The position numbers and the translations under genes are program-made. From Neolewinella persica DSM 23188 (GTDB lineage Bacteria > Bacteroidota > Bacteroidia > Chitinophagales > Saprospiraceae): a stretch of DNA of 64,000 nucleotides. Under the pieces are notes generated by a model. It was not told the origin of the DNA. It was given only the letters and a program-made list of their open reading frames with translations, and did no database searches. The DNA is taken from positions 156,327 to 220,326 of the forward strand of contig NZ_KB890447.1 of assembly GCF_000373105.1 (NCBI RefSeq). Direction: 5' to 3'. Every line of letters starts with the position of its first letter. The first letter of the stretch is position 1. Below, in pieces: positions 24,899 to 34,723 of this stretch.

Positions 24899-27190
24899 AT
24901 GAAATATTTCCTACAGTTTCTATTGCTCTTTACGCTATTTTATTCTGCTTGTGCGCAAACCCCGGAAACAGAAGAGCCAACTACCTCACCCAGCACTAGC
25001 CCGGAGCGCCCTCCTCAGGTAGAAGGGATAACCCTAAATACCGTCTCCTCCCGATTTACGAAAGCGCAAATGGGGCTAACATATAAATTTTCTAAAGACA
25101 AGCTACAGGGCATGAAGTATGGTGACAGTATTGTCATCCCATTCATCTATGAAGAGCTCCCTTACCGTTTAAGCCCAATCATGATCGCAAAGCTCAACGG
25201 GAAATTCGGAATGATCAATGATGAAAACGAGACAATAGTCCCCTTTGAGTACGACAGGATTCGCTATCACCGATCAGGGATAGTGATTGCCGTGAAAGAC
25301 GGTAAGCATGGCGCAATTGACTTAGCCGGTGGCCCGCTGATCGCTTTTGATTACGAAGACCTCTCCCTGCCTTATTTCGACGTTACGTCGAATAAAGTGA
25401 TCTTTAAAAAAGATGGCAAGATGGGCCTGATGACAAAGAACGAGGAAGTCCTGGTGCCCGCCGAATTTGAAATGTTTTACTGGGTAGCGCCGAATAGAAT
25501 TGTATCGGCAGAAAAAAAAGAAGGAAAGTATAGTGTGCTCGATTCCCTCGGTAATATGGTCGCTAAAAATGCTTTTTCATCGCGTCCCGAATATTGGCAT
25601 GACGGGCACTTTATCATTAAACAAGACAACTTATACGGTATAGCTTCAGAGAAAGGGAAAACGCTGATAAAGCCTGCTTACAGGCAACTAAAACGTTTTC
25701 CATTGGGCTACGGCTATTTAGGAAAGAACCTGGAGATCAGGGGAGAGAACGGCTACGGGGTATTGAGTACTAACCTAAAAGAAATCGTTCCTCCGCAGTA
25801 CGAGAAAGTTGAGGTAAAGCCTAACGGCTTTACCATCGTACAGTCTGGGGATGACTTTGGAGTTTACACGCCTACGGGAGAAGTACTAATCCCCGTCGGG
25901 CTTCATCGTATTCGGAGCATTAATACACTTCACTTTAGGGTATTCGATAAGGAATCTGCCTTGTCAAAAATTATTGACACCTCGGGAAATGTCATCCTGA
26001 AAGATCTTACGCAGAGTTTTATTGCGGGAGCTGGAGAGGTGATTGCACTAAGTGTTAACCGTCCCGGATCACGCATGGTCTCCGGTTCTCAGATGTATGA
26101 TAAAGCGGGTAACAAAATCAGTGAGGAAGTATACCGCGAAATTCGGGCCTTTTTACCTTTCCTAAGGCTAGAGAAAGACACTCCCAGCCGCTACGCAATG
26201 TTTACCAGTGACGGAAAACCCCTGACCGACTTCATCTATCAGCGAATGATTCTCGGGAGCGCCGAGGCTGGAGAACCAACGCTCGATCATTACCGTACAC
26301 GAGCAGCCAGAGACGGACGTTGGTATGCATTGGATCAGTATGGGCGGGAGCGGGAAAAACTCGGCGTTTTCGTAGATCCGGATCAAAAATTTCTTGACGA
26401 ATTATCGGCAAAAGCAGGAAAGAAAGTTGAGATGAAACCCTACACCGGACTCACCCCACAGCAAGAAAAAATACAGAAAAAGGTAGGGGAGACCCTTACC
26501 GGGTATTGGTACAATTCACATGTCATAGAGGAGGGCAAGGTACTCGAAGAAATTACCATTGATGCCGAAGGCAAGACTACTCGTATCCTGACGTGGTACG
26601 ATTCTGAAAAAAAATACCACACCTTCAGGCAGGTTTACTTCGCCCAGTTTCTTGGAAATAGTACGGTCTTAATAAAACCCCAGTACGATTGGTTTGTCGA
26701 TACTGGAGGTCGGACTAAACTTCCTGCGGGTCTTGAAAAGATCATTGAAAACCGGCTGGAAATCCAATACAACTACGGCGGGTCTGATCCCACGTTGGCA
26801 CATTACGTCATGGGGAAAGATATGGGTATCGAACTGTCCAACAAGTCGGTGCATGAGGTCTTGGTTGATAACCTCATTGCGCAAAACAAATTGCGCGGAA
26901 TATCAGAAGGGCGCCCGGGAGGCATAATGGACCCCAAGTACTTTATTGACCTCGACCAGAAGACATTGACCATAGGAACCTGTTTACCAAGTTATACACT
27001 TGGGAAGGTGGCCGAAGATAAGGATGGCCTCTATCTAATACCCACCACATTTCAGGGCAGTCGCACTGGTGCAATCAGCGGTATGATCATGCAAGTTCGC
27101 TACATCGGGCCAGATGGAAAAATGAAACAAGGTAACCTCCAATTGGAATTGATGAATGGCAGCACCATGGGGATACGAGAAGTGAATTAA
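24899..27190 (+). CDS. WG-repeat-containing lipoprotein
   Basis: A 763-residue protein. The signal peptide ends at a likely lipobox (LFYSACAQ, Cys18). Residues about 40-480 form a series of WG-type repeats (KLNGKFGMINDENETIVPFE, KDGKHGAIDLAGGPLIAFDY, KKDGKMGLMTKNEEVLVPAE and so on), each reading G-K-x-G-x-x-D/N-x-x-G-x-x-x-x-P-x-x-Y. A separate C-terminal region (about 500-763) is not recognised. WG repeats probably make a beta-propeller or solenoid for binding at the envelope. It stands alone downstream of mutS. Confidence 0.8.
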   Translation: MKYFLQFLLLFTLFYSACAQTPETEEPTTSPSTSPERPPQVEGITLNTVSSRFTKAQMGLTYKFSKDKLQGMKYGDSIVIPFIYEELPYRLSPIMIAKLNGKFGMINDENETIVPFEYDRIRYHRSGIVIAVKDGKHGAIDLAGGPLIAFDYEDLSLPYFDVTSNKVIFKKDGKMGLMTKNEEVLVPAEFEMFYWVAPNRIVSAEKKEGKYSVLDSLGNMVAKNAFSSRPEYWHDGHFIIKQDNLYGIASEKGKTLIKPAYRQLKRFPLGYGYLGKNLEIRGENGYGVLSTNLKEIVPPQYEKVEVKPNGFTIVQSGDDFGVYTPTGEVLIPVGLHRIRSINTLHFRVFDKESALSKIIDTSGNVILKDLTQSFIAGAGEVIALSVNRPGSRMVSGSQMYDKAGNKISEEVYREIRAFLPFLRLEKDTPSRYAMFTSDGKPLTDFIYQRMILGSAEAGEPTLDHYRTRAARDGRWYALDQYGREREKLGVFVDPDQKFLDELSAKAGKKVEMKPYTGLTPQQEKIQKKVGETLTGYWYNSHVIEEGKVLEEITIDAEGKTTRILTWYDSEKKYHTFRQVYFAQFLGNSTVLIKPQYDWFVDTGGRTKLPAGLEKIIENRLEIQYNYGGSDPTLAHYVMGKDMGIELSNKSVHEVLVDNLIAQNKLRGISEGRPGGIMDPKYFIDLDQKTLTIGTCLPSYTLGKVAEDKDGLYLIPTTFQGSRTGAISGMIMQVRYIGPDGKMKQGNLQLELMNGSTMGIREVN

Positions 27191-27255
27191 TGAAAGAAAG
27201 CTCTTATTATTGTCAGTAGCGCGCTATTTGCTTTTCATTTGCGGGCTTAACTTTA

Positions 27256-27939
27256 GTGCCAGACCTATTAACAAATGAAAAGCCTTTTAACCCTAATGCT
27301 CCTTTGTGGGTATCGTCTTACTATTTGCGGCAAACTACCAATTACCTGAACACCCTGGGCAACGGTACGCAGGAACTCACCATCATCACTGACTACCTGG
27401 TAACGGAAGCCGAGTTCAAGTCCATTGTCCGTGCCGTACAATACCAGGCCCCGGATTGGCCAACTATGGACGGCGAACACGCCGTTCACGTAAGCTATGA
27501 ATGGGCCTGCGGCGAGCTGAACGACTTCGACCAAATTTTCCTGGTCACCAGCCCATCCATTTTTCCGGGGGTTAATGCGGGGGCGGATACCATCGTTTGT
27601 TTTCCTGACACCCTCTCCCTGAACGTTGCCAGCCCCCTGGGAACAAACTTCGCCTGGAACAACGGAGATACCTCCCGCATCATCACGGTGACGGAGCCAG
27701 GGGACTACGCCGTCACCGTCAGTAATTTTTGCGGTGCCGACTCCGCCTTTTTTATGGTAGTAGCTAATCAGGATCCACCGTTGACGAATGAAAGTTACCT
27801 CTTCGAACTGTGCCCCGGAGACAGCGTACGCTTTCGTCCGGAGAGTGACGGTGCCCGAACCCACTGCTGGGAGGACGGCAGCATTAATCCCTGGCGAACC
27901 TTTGCACGGCGGGAGATTACCGGGTCATACGCGGAGTAA
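27256..27939 (+). pseudogene. Fragment of a large surface/gliding-type protein, frameshifted
   Basis: The frame has only a GTG start, no signal peptide, and begins inside a domain (LWVSSYYLRQTTNYLNTLGN). It continues into PKD/Ig-like repeats characteristic of large Bacteroidota surface proteins (ADTIVCFPDTLSLNVASPLG, FAWNNGDTSRIITVTEPGDY). After CWEDGSINPWR the expected continuation (TAGDYRVIRGV) is in another frame, so a frameshift lies near 27900. Both ends are missing. Treated as a gene remnant rather than a functional 227-residue protein. Confidence 0.6.
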
Positions 27940-28063
27940 AGGAGCAAGGAGGAGAAGGGGCGTCCGCAGGTCAAAATCCGTTGCTGGGCAAGCCCGCCAG
28001 AAAGCTTAAATCGGTTGAATAGAAATTGGGACAAGGGGCGGCTAAAATAGGTAAAAAGATAAT

Positions 28064-28073
28064 TGGTTAACCA
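28064..28073. promoter_or_regulatory. Alginate-regulon operator upstream of the PL6 lyase gene
   Basis: Perfect palindrome AATTGGTTAACCAATT (28061-28076) with core TGGTTAACCA, 51 bp upstream of the PL6 start. It is followed at 28079-28086 by TATATTTA, close to the Bacteroidota -7 box TAnnTTTG. The core matches TGGTNNACCA sites before susC, the GntR gene and the PL17 operon. Confidence 0.72.
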
Positions 28074-28123
28074 ATTCTTATATTTACGTTCCAAACGTAA
28101 ACTTGTCTAATAACCGTCGTATC

Positions 28124-30595
28124 ATGCAAATTGCCATCAAAACAAGAATTAGCAGCGTGTTTGCGCTAGCCCTTCTCCTTTTCTCCTTTACCCTCTCCGC
28201 CACCACCTACCCCATCAACAGCGCCGACGACCTAGACGACCTAACCCTGGCCCCCGGAGACACCGTACTATGGGCCAACGGCACCTACGCCAACCAGGAG
28301 ATCAATTTCATCCGATCCTTTGGTACCGCAGTAGCGCCCATCGTACTGAAAGCAGAGACCCCGGGTGGGGTGATCTTCACTGGGGAATCTACCATGAACC
28401 TCTACGGAACTCACCTGGTCGTCGAAGGATTTTACTGGCGGGAAGGAATAGGGGAGAACAACCACGTCCAGTTTCGCCGCAGTGGCTCTAACGAAGACCT
28501 GTGTACTGATTGTATTATCCGCGATTGTGCCTTCGACAACCTGTTTACCGAGGCCCCCGACAAAAGCCGGTGGGTCGTCCTCTACGGCCAGCGCAACGTA
28601 GTAGAGAACTGTACCTTCCAGAATAAGAACAGCACCGGTGTCGCTATTTTAGTAGAGCTTTCGTATCAGGGGGAAACGACTGCGGACCACGTCATCCGCA
28701 ATAACTATTTCTACAACATCACCCCAAAAGACGATTTTGCCTCTAACCAGGGAGACAGCGAAACTATTCGGATCGGCTCCAGCAGCGAGCAAGCCGTCAA
28801 TGCCCGGGTGACGGTGGAGCACAACTACTTTCAGGCGACTGACGGTGAGAACGAGATTATCTCCAATAAATCTGCCGGGAACCGCTATCTCCGTAATACG
28901 TTCCGTGCCAGTCGTGGTTCGCTCGTACTCCGGCACGGTGCCCGTGCCCGCGTAGAAGGGAATTTCTTCCTCGGTGAAGGAAAATCGAAGTCTGGTGGTA
29001 TCCGCATCACGGACCGGGACCACGTGGTGGTCAATAACTTCTTTACCGGGCTGAATAACCTTGGCGACCAGTGGAACAATGCCATCACCATCGTCGCGGG
29101 CAACGCCACCTCCGGTGGCAATAGCAACGGCTACCAACAGGTAGACGACATCCTGATCGCCTTCAACACCATCTACAACGCCGACGACCCGATTTTCTTC
29201 AACGACCGGGACAACAACGTTTCTTCCGGAACCATCGCCTATAACCTGGTGTACAGCACCGATGGTCAATTAGTAGCGGGAGACTTCGCCAATACCGGTG
29301 CCGGCATGACCTACGAAGGGAACATCTTTGGCGGCTCGCCCGTCGGCATCACTAACGCTGGCATTACCGTTGGCGATGAAACCTTCGCTGCCGATGGGGA
29401 ACTTTTTGTTCCCGTAACCGGTGGACTGGTCGATGGTGCGGCCGGGGCAGTCTACACAGACCTGGTTGAATTAGACGTGCGCGGCCTTACCCGCCCTGCC
29501 GTTGGCCGGGATGTCGGCGCTCATGAAGTGTCTGGTGCTACTGGCACCGCAGTGAACCAGCCCATCGTCAATAATGACGTCGGAAACGGCGTTGGTGCAT
29601 CCTACCTGAGCGCCGATGGGCACAGTGGCGTGGCCCAGAGCCTGAGTGTTACCCCTACGAACTTATTCGCTGCGAGTGGCGGTAGCCAGACAATCAACGT
29701 TTCGGGCAACGTTGACTGGGAGGCAACGGCCGATGAGGATTGGATCAGTTTGTCACCATCCACCGGCTCAAACAGCGGAGTGGTCGAGGTCACGGTTTCG
29801 GCTAATTCGAGTGGTGGAGAACGCGCTGGCACAGTAACCGTAGCTGGGATGGGTCTCTCGCGGGAAATTGAAGTAGTGCAGGAGGTTGCGCTTACCCCGG
29901 CTAATTGTCCCCAGGGCACGAATATTGCCATCGAAGGAGCGGTCATTGCTTTCAGTACCCAACAGAACGAGGACAATGCCGCCACGAACGTAATTGATGA
30001 AAGTAATAGCAACCGTTGGTCCGCCGAGGGATATCCACAATTCCTGGTCATCGACCTGGGGGCAGCCTTTTCCATCAACACGGTTAGCCTCATTCCTCAT
30101 CAGGAGCGGGACTACCAGTTTCTGCTCGAAGGCAGTAATGATGCGGACGATAATTTTGTGACGCTGGTTGACGCCACCGATAACGCATCGGGCGGAAGCT
30201 CCATTGATCGCAGTTTTGCAGAACAGACCTACCGTTACGTGAAATTGACCGTAACCGGCGCTGCAACTTACGATGGGCCATGGGTCTCCATCGGAGAACT
30301 GAAAGTCGGCTGTTCCGGTACCGCAGTGAGCACCCGTAACCCGGTTACTGCAGCTGCTGCCGCGGCCATTCTACTCCGGCCGGTGCCTGCCACCAACGTT
30401 CTTTACGTTGAGGACGTACCCCGGGAATACACCAACTACGTGCTTCGTGACCTGACGGGGCGCACCATACTGACCGGGCGGTTAACGGGAGAGGGGCTTG
30501 ATTTGTCAAGTGTCCAGGCAAGTGGAATGCTGCTGCTTAGCGTCACCGGAACCGGCGTGCCGGTGCTGACTCGTAAGGTGGTCGTGCAGCGGTAG
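28124..30595 (+). CDS. PL6-family alginate lyase (chondroitinase-B fold) with BACON, F5/8C and T9SS domains
   Basis: A secreted 823-residue enzyme from ATG 28124 (a TTG at 28103 gives a worse signal peptide). Signal peptide about 1-26; right-handed beta-helix of polysaccharide lyase family 6 at about 27-430 (VVEGFYWREG, CIIRDCAFDN, NKSAGNRYLRNTFRASRGS, LRHGARARVEGNFF), including the Lys/Arg pair (NKSAG, RHGA) typical of the family active site. A BACON domain follows (about 510-590: VDWEATADEDWISLSPSTG), then an F5/8-type C carbohydrate-binding domain (about 600-740) and a T9SS sorting domain (about 750-823). It would depolymerise alginate outside the cell. It shares an operator with the alginate locus 18 kb away. 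Confidence 0.88.
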   Translation: MQIAIKTRISSVFALALLLFSFTLSATTYPINSADDLDDLTLAPGDTVLWANGTYANQEINFIRSFGTAVAPIVLKAETPGGVIFTGESTMNLYGTHLVVEGFYWREGIGENNHVQFRRSGSNEDLCTDCIIRDCAFDNLFTEAPDKSRWVVLYGQRNVVENCTFQNKNSTGVAILVELSYQGETTADHVIRNNYFYNITPKDDFASNQGDSETIRIGSSSEQAVNARVTVEHNYFQATDGENEIISNKSAGNRYLRNTFRASRGSLVLRHGARARVEGNFFLGEGKSKSGGIRITDRDHVVVNNFFTGLNNLGDQWNNAITIVAGNATSGGNSNGYQQVDDILIAFNTIYNADDPIFFNDRDNNVSSGTIAYNLVYSTDGQLVAGDFANTGAGMTYEGNIFGGSPVGITNAGITVGDETFAADGELFVPVTGGLVDGAAGAVYTDLVELDVRGLTRPAVGRDVGAHEVSGATGTAVNQPIVNNDVGNGVGASYLSADGHSGVAQSLSVTPTNLFAASGGSQTINVSGNVDWEATADEDWISLSPSTGSNSGVVEVTVSANSSGGERAGTVTVAGMGLSREIEVVQEVALTPANCPQGTNIAIEGAVIAFSTQQNEDNAATNVIDESNSNRWSAEGYPQFLVIDLGAAFSINTVSLIPHQERDYQFLLEGSNDADDNFVTLVDATDNASGGSSIDRSFAEQTYRYVKLTVTGAATYDGPWVSIGELKVGCSGTAVSTRNPVTAAAAAAILLRPVPATNVLYVEDVPREYTNYVLRDLTGRTILTGRLTGEGLDLSSVQASGMLLLSVTGTGVPVLTRKVVVQR

Positions 30596-30604
30596 GCCTG
30601 CCTC

Positions 30605-30765
30605 ACGATTTACGCATCGGAGCAGCTCAAAACGATGGGCTTCGCCCATGACCCGACGCCTCTGATGAGAAATCGTTTCACTCAAGGACTAAGTGATTTC
30701 TCCTCCGAGGTGTCGAGCCAGACGCGAAGCGGATGGTACAAGCTCCTCGGAGGCGTAAATCGAGA
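30605..30765. repeat. MITE-like inverted-repeat element after the PL6 gene
   Basis: Outer arms CGATTTACGC (30606-30615) and GCGTAAATCG (30753-30762) enclose an inner hairpin with 18/21 pairing (30654-30674 against 30695-30715). It also holds GATGGGCTTCGCCCAT (30634-30649), a small perfect hairpin. It lies between two convergent genes and may double as terminator. Part of it recurs near 18540. Confidence 0.6.
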
Positions 30766-30833
30766 AACTGCCGTGGACTAGAGTAATTAATCGCCCCGCC
30801 TCCAAGCGAAGAAGCGGTGCTTTACCGCCTTAC

Positions 30834-31757
30834 TCATCGCTCCTCCACCAGCCGATAAGTCCGCACCCAATCCACCAGCATCCTGTTTTTTGCCGGATTG
30901 GCCAGATCTTCGTCTTTAGCAACGATGCCCTGATTTGACCGCCAATGATGGTCTTCCGTATCCAGGATCATGACTAAAGGTTGGTCCATCACGTATTTTT
31001 CCTTATCCATTGGCGTTTTGGTGTAGTCTTTATCGAACATCTCGGACTGGTCCCAGGAGCCGGTGGGAAGTTGCTCCCCGTCAATGTAAAAGTAGATTTC
31101 CGTTGGGCTCTTCCAAAACATGCCGAAAGTGTGGTAGTTCTCCCGCCAGTAAGCAGCGTCGGGCAGCATCACGTGGTTCTGGTCGTTGAAGTTGCTGGTG
31201 ATGCCGGTGGCCCTGCCGCGAAGGAAGACGTGAAAATTGGTTGACATATGCTTTGCGAAAAAATCTTTGGCAGCTCCGCCGTATACTTCAAGTACGTCTA
31301 TTTCCCGCCGGCTGTCCCGACTGAGGAACCAGAAATTGGAGCTGAGTTCCAGGTTGCTGACCTTAATCCGGGCCTCAGTGTACACCGGGTACATCAGGTC
31401 TGCCTTACCGGTGATGATGCCACAGTTCACCTGCTCCGTCCCCTCCAGGCGGGAGGCTCGGATCACCAGGTTTCCGTTTTCTACCGATGAGTGATCGTTT
31501 TGCCACTGGGTAAGCCCCGGGCCGGTCCACTTATTGAAGTAGTGGTCGTTCCACCGTTTGTGGAATCGCTTCTTTTTACCATTGTAGTTGAAGTCGTCTG
31601 AGAGCTCCTTTTGAAGGATCCAGGTCTGGCCGGGGCCGGCATCGACGGGAACGGGAAGATCCGCCCAATCCTGCGCCAGAACCAGTGAGGAAAAACCTAT
31701 GAAAAATAAGAGTAGGGAGCCGCGTTGTGCGCCTGATAAACTATGCGAACTGATCAT
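30834..31757 (-). CDS. GH16-family glycoside hydrolase (agarase/porphyranase-like)
   Basis: A 307-residue secreted enzyme. Signal peptide about 1-28, then a single GH16 beta-jelly-roll domain. The catalytic signature E-x-D-x-x-E is present as EIDVLE (about residues 151-156) in the context RREIDVLEVYGG, with surrounding features SSNFWFLSRD and NYHTFGMFWKSPTEIYFYID typical of the beta-agarase/porphyranase branch. No binding or T9SS domain is attached. It would cleave red-algal galactans, consistent with a marine algal-polymer degrader. It converges with the PL6 gene. The exact substrate (agarose, porphyran, carrageenan) cannot be decided by eye. Confidence 0.86.
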   Translation of the reverse strand: MISSHSLSGAQRGSLLLFFIGFSSLVLAQDWADLPVPVDAGPGQTWILQKELSDDFNYNGKKKRFHKRWNDHYFNKWTGPGLTQWQNDHSSVENGNLVIRASRLEGTEQVNCGIITGKADLMYPVYTEARIKVSNLELSSNFWFLSRDSRREIDVLEVYGGAAKDFFAKHMSTNFHVFLRGRATGITSNFNDQNHVMLPDAAYWRENYHTFGMFWKSPTEIYFYIDGEQLPTGSWDQSEMFDKDYTKTPMDKEKYVMDQPLVMILDTEDHHWRSNQGIVAKDEDLANPAKNRMLVDWVRTYRLVEER

Positions 31758-32089
31758 GCGGCTAAAGTAGGTTACCCCTCAAGGTTCACTTGCCACTGAA
31801 GGTTCGTTTTTGGCGACGGATGGTTATTGCTGGCCAGACTCGAAAAATCCAAACAAGCGCTTAAACTCCAATTTCGATCATATTCATGAGCAGGTTTACG
31901 ACGAATACTGGCTGGAGAATAGGTGTATCTACCTGTATTTTAGATGTTTAGGGGCAATAATCTTGCAGCATGTAAGATAAGTCCAGTAAATTACAAGATA
32001 TGTGTTAGTCCGGGCGGGGTGAAGACAACAACTTTGCTTCGTCACGGAGGCTACTCCACTAATTTTTCCCATCCCTTATTTATCATACT
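31758..32089. other. Divergent intergenic region
   Basis: 332 bp between the GH16 gene (minus) and the small secreted protein (plus). It is AT-richer than the flanks and has no TGGTNNACCA site. One short open frame (about 31845-31980) shows no recognisable domain. Promoters of both genes presumably lie here. Confidence 0.45.
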
Positions 32090-32464
32090 ATGAAAAACGC
32101 TGGATTTTTACCCATTATCTTTCTTCTTTTCGCGCCTTTTTTCCTGCAAGCCCAGGACTTTCTCGGTTCATGGACGATGTCCGGTACCACCCCTGAAGGC
32201 CAGACCATAACCAATACCATTGCCTTCAATGCCGACGGAACTATGACGGTCGATTTTGGCAACGACGGTAAGGTGGACGTAAACGCCACTTACACCCACA
32301 AAGGCAACCAGATTTCCGTCAGCGATACAAGTAAAGAAAGCGATTGCTACGGTAAGCTCGGCGTCTACAGCGTGACCGTTTCCGGAGACACCTTCACCGC
32401 CGTTCTCGTCAGCGATCCTTGCGACGCACGTCGAGCAGACAAGATGGTGATGACCCGCAAGTAA
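32090..32464 (+). CDS. Small secreted lipocalin-like protein
   Basis: A 124-residue protein with a signal peptide (MKNAGFLPIIFLLFAPFFLQ, cleavage after AQA) and a compact beta-barrel-like remainder: LGSWTMSG at the start, NTIAFNADGTMTVDFGNDGK, and KMVMTRK at the end. This is the layout of short Bacteroidota lipocalin-like proteins (GxW near the N-terminus, then repeated strands). Ligand unknown. Two cysteines (about 98 and 114) could form a disulfide. Confidence 0.6.
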   Translation: MKNAGFLPIIFLLFAPFFLQAQDFLGSWTMSGTTPEGQTITNTIAFNADGTMTVDFGNDGKVDVNATYTHKGNQISVSDTSKESDCYGKLGVYSVTVSGDTFTAVLVSDPCDARRADKMVMTRK

Positions 32465-32556
32465 TCTTATTCCCTTATCCCTGTATTCGGACATAATGTG
32501 GAGTGCCTTCCCGCTTGCGCCAGGCACCGCTGTGCGTCCAGCCTAAATTAAGCACT

Positions 32557-33360
32557 ATGAAAACGAGAAGAAAATTCCTCCTTGGCACCCTTGGCGTGCT
32601 TGGTACTACGGCACTTGGTGGGTGGTTATTCCGCCAGCCCATTCTTAAACGTATCGCTATGAGCCAGGGCGACTTTGATGCCACCCTGCTGACTTACGCG
32701 CCAGATGGGGAGACGGCCTGCGTCCTGACCACCACAGCTACGGATGGCCCATTCTTTTTCCCGTCCCCCCTCCGGCAAGACGTTCGGGAAGACCGGGAGG
32801 GCGTTGATTTTGATTTCAAAATGCAACTGGTCCGCCATGACGATTGCACGCCGATTGAAGGTGCCAACATAGAAATTTGGCACTGTGACGCAGAAGGACG
32901 TTACAGTGGCTACCCGGAAGAAATGTCGCACGACCTGTGGAAATCAGCCATGTTCCTGAAGAATAATGCGGATTGGGATCGCCCGGATCTCCACACCGAA
33001 CCGGTCACCGAGTCTAAATACCTGCGCGGCCGACAGGTGACAGACGCCGACGGGTGGGTGAACTTCCTGTCCGTTTTCCCCGGCTGGTATGCCGGGCGTG
33101 TGCCGCACGTCCACGTCAAGGCCTTCCTGCCAAACGGTGAGCAGGTCAGTACCCAGTTTTACTTCCCCAACGAATTCTGTGACGAGTTGTATACCACGGT
33201 TCCACCTTACGATAAGTACGGCAAGTCCGAATTTCGTTTCGAGCACGACGGTGTGCTGACCGAAGGAGGGGACGGTGCCGGTGTTTTGCTGAAGATGAAC
33301 CGGAAGGAAGAAGCTGAGGGGCTTTGGGCTACCGCCAGAATGGGGGTGAAGATGGCGTAG
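32557..33360 (+). CDS. Intradiol ring-cleavage dioxygenase-like protein (exported)
   Basis: A 267-residue protein from ATG 32557; the 18 codons upstream in frame are not plausible coding sequence. The N-terminus KTRRKFLLGTLGVLGTTALG looks like a twin-arginine signal. The core has the protocatechuate/catechol 1,2-dioxygenase pattern: NIEIWHCDAEGRYSGY (first Tyr ligand), FPGWYAGRVPHVHVKAF (second Tyr and both His ligands) and STQFYFP. The four ligands of the non-haem Fe(III) site (2 Tyr, 2 His) therefore appear present. Exported members of this family have poorly known substrates; aromatic diols are the known substrates of the cytoplasmic ones. Confidence 0.85.
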   Translation: MKTRRKFLLGTLGVLGTTALGGWLFRQPILKRIAMSQGDFDATLLTYAPDGETACVLTTTATDGPFFFPSPLRQDVREDREGVDFDFKMQLVRHDDCTPIEGANIEIWHCDAEGRYSGYPEEMSHDLWKSAMFLKNNADWDRPDLHTEPVTESKYLRGRQVTDADGWVNFLSVFPGWYAGRVPHVHVKAFLPNGEQVSTQFYFPNEFCDELYTTVPPYDKYGKSEFRFEHDGVLTEGGDGAGVLLKMNRKEEAEGLWATARMGVKMA

Positions 33361-33769
33361 GGGAGTATTGTTCGGTCATCTGATTTGTACTCCCATCGGT
33401 AGGGGCGCTAGGGGTAATCTGTCTGCCTGGCTCCTACCTGAAAGCAGGCCAGGTCATTGGTTACCACGAACTGGTGCATCATACCGCCGCCTTATGCATC
33501 ATCGATCATGAAGGCATTCTTCGTAAAAGATTTTATGAAATGAATGGATTTAATTTCAAGGTGAATTCCCAGGAGGGCAAAAAACAAATATAATCTGCCT
33601 TAATTTAAAGTCGAAGGACGAAATATTTGCTGTTTTTGGGTGAAATGTTCTGAACGACAACCAGAAGTTGCCAAATAGCAATTTTACCCGCCTGTAGAGC
33701 TGGGTAACGTCAACTAAATGAAACGTCGATCATTTAATCCCACATTAGCCAACCAGGGTAGAAGGTAGA
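33361..33769. other. Intergenic region with a possible gene remnant
   Basis: A weak hairpin (GGGAGTA ... TACTCCC, 33361-33395) follows the dioxygenase stop. From about 33390 to 33592 a frame without ATG reads KAGQVIGYHELVHHTAALCI, then IDHEGILRKRFYEMNGF and stops with TAA; it looks protein-like but is unassigned. Nothing else is visible. Confidence 0.4.
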
Positions 33770-34587
33770 TTGGTAACGCGGCAGTTGACAGTTGTACAGC
33801 AGGTACTTAAAACTCCAGTCGGTAGTTTAATATCGGAATTAAGCCCAGCTGTGAAGTCGTTACAATTTGATCCAGATTGGAACTGCGCACTGATTGAAGT
33901 CCAGGCTAATTATGTATTTTGCTCTCCCTACCTCGAACGGCATGTACTACCTCCTTTGCTGTCCTCAACGCCAAATTCTTTCTGGAAGAAAGAAATGACC
34001 TACTAGCTGCTGGTATACTTGAAAAATTTATCGCCGAAAATCCAAAAAGCTGGAAGCTGGGCGAAGTGTACCACCTGCGCTGTGAAATAGCCTTGTCCTA
34101 CGAAGAAGAGCTGGCTGATAAATAGCTTAAGCGCTACTTAGAAGCAGATCCAAGCGTCAAAACGTTACGGTTTGCCCTTGAACAACGCCCCCAACGGACA
34201 AGCAAATTCGAAAACGTTTTACGAAAGGCCTCCCCGTGGGCACTGGCAACTTACCTCGAAGACGAGGATCGGCTCGACGAAGTTGTCGCCATACATGAAG
34301 CATACCCGGAGCAGTTTGATCTGACACGGTCCGTTTTTCAGTTTCATCAACGGTACCCGTAGCGGTATCCGAAGCAGGTAAATATAACAGCACAGAAAGT
34401 CCTGGAGGAAAACCTGGGAGAGACCGGTAATAATTACTACGAAAACGTCGTGTCAGCACTACTAATGTTGCAATTGGTAACTCCTCCGGAAGAGCTAGAA
34501 GCCCGGGTGCAAAAAATCGTTGTCGAAAATAAGCGCAAACGAAACCTCATCAAATACCTCCGGGAAGCAGGGCTTTGGGCCGGGTAA
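33770..34587 (+). pseudogene. Inactivated gene (two in-frame stops), family unknown
   Basis: A long protein-like sequence runs in one frame from about 33919 to TAA 34585-34587 but is interrupted by TAG at 34123 and TAG at 34360. Segments such as LLAAGILEKFIAENPKSWKL, RYLEADPSVKTLRFALEQ and LATYLEDEDRLDEVVAIHEA are helical and TPR/HEAT-like. The 5' part (33770-34006) is in another frame (VTRQLTVVQQVLKTPVGSLI), so a frameshift is also needed. The last stop is 25 bp before a copy of the 18-bp repeat. Clearly a decayed gene. Confidence 0.75.
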
Positions 34588-34611
34588 CCCCTGCTTCTTA
34601 ATCCTCCCATC

Positions 34612-34629
34612 TGCACCTGCGGCCGCGCC
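34612..34629 (+). repeat. 18-bp dispersed repeat, consensus copy
   Basis: Exact TGCACCTGCGGCCGCGCC, 25 bp after the last stop of the decayed gene at 33770. Confidence 0.85.
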
Positions 34630-34723
34630 CAAATTGAACAGCAGATATTCCCCAAACAGAAATGTGCTCACCCCGAACGAACGAAGTGAGCACACCCATG
34701 CGGTAGCCCTACAAGACTAAAAC

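Noticed and set aside
33420..33592. Short open frame after the dioxygenase as a small gene
   Set aside because: It has no start codon in frame before its protein-like part and no recognisable family; mentioned only as a possible remnant.
34123..34362. Stop-codon readthrough or recoding in the gene at 33770-34587
   Set aside because: Two TAG codons plus a needed frameshift and no recoding signals; decay is simpler.
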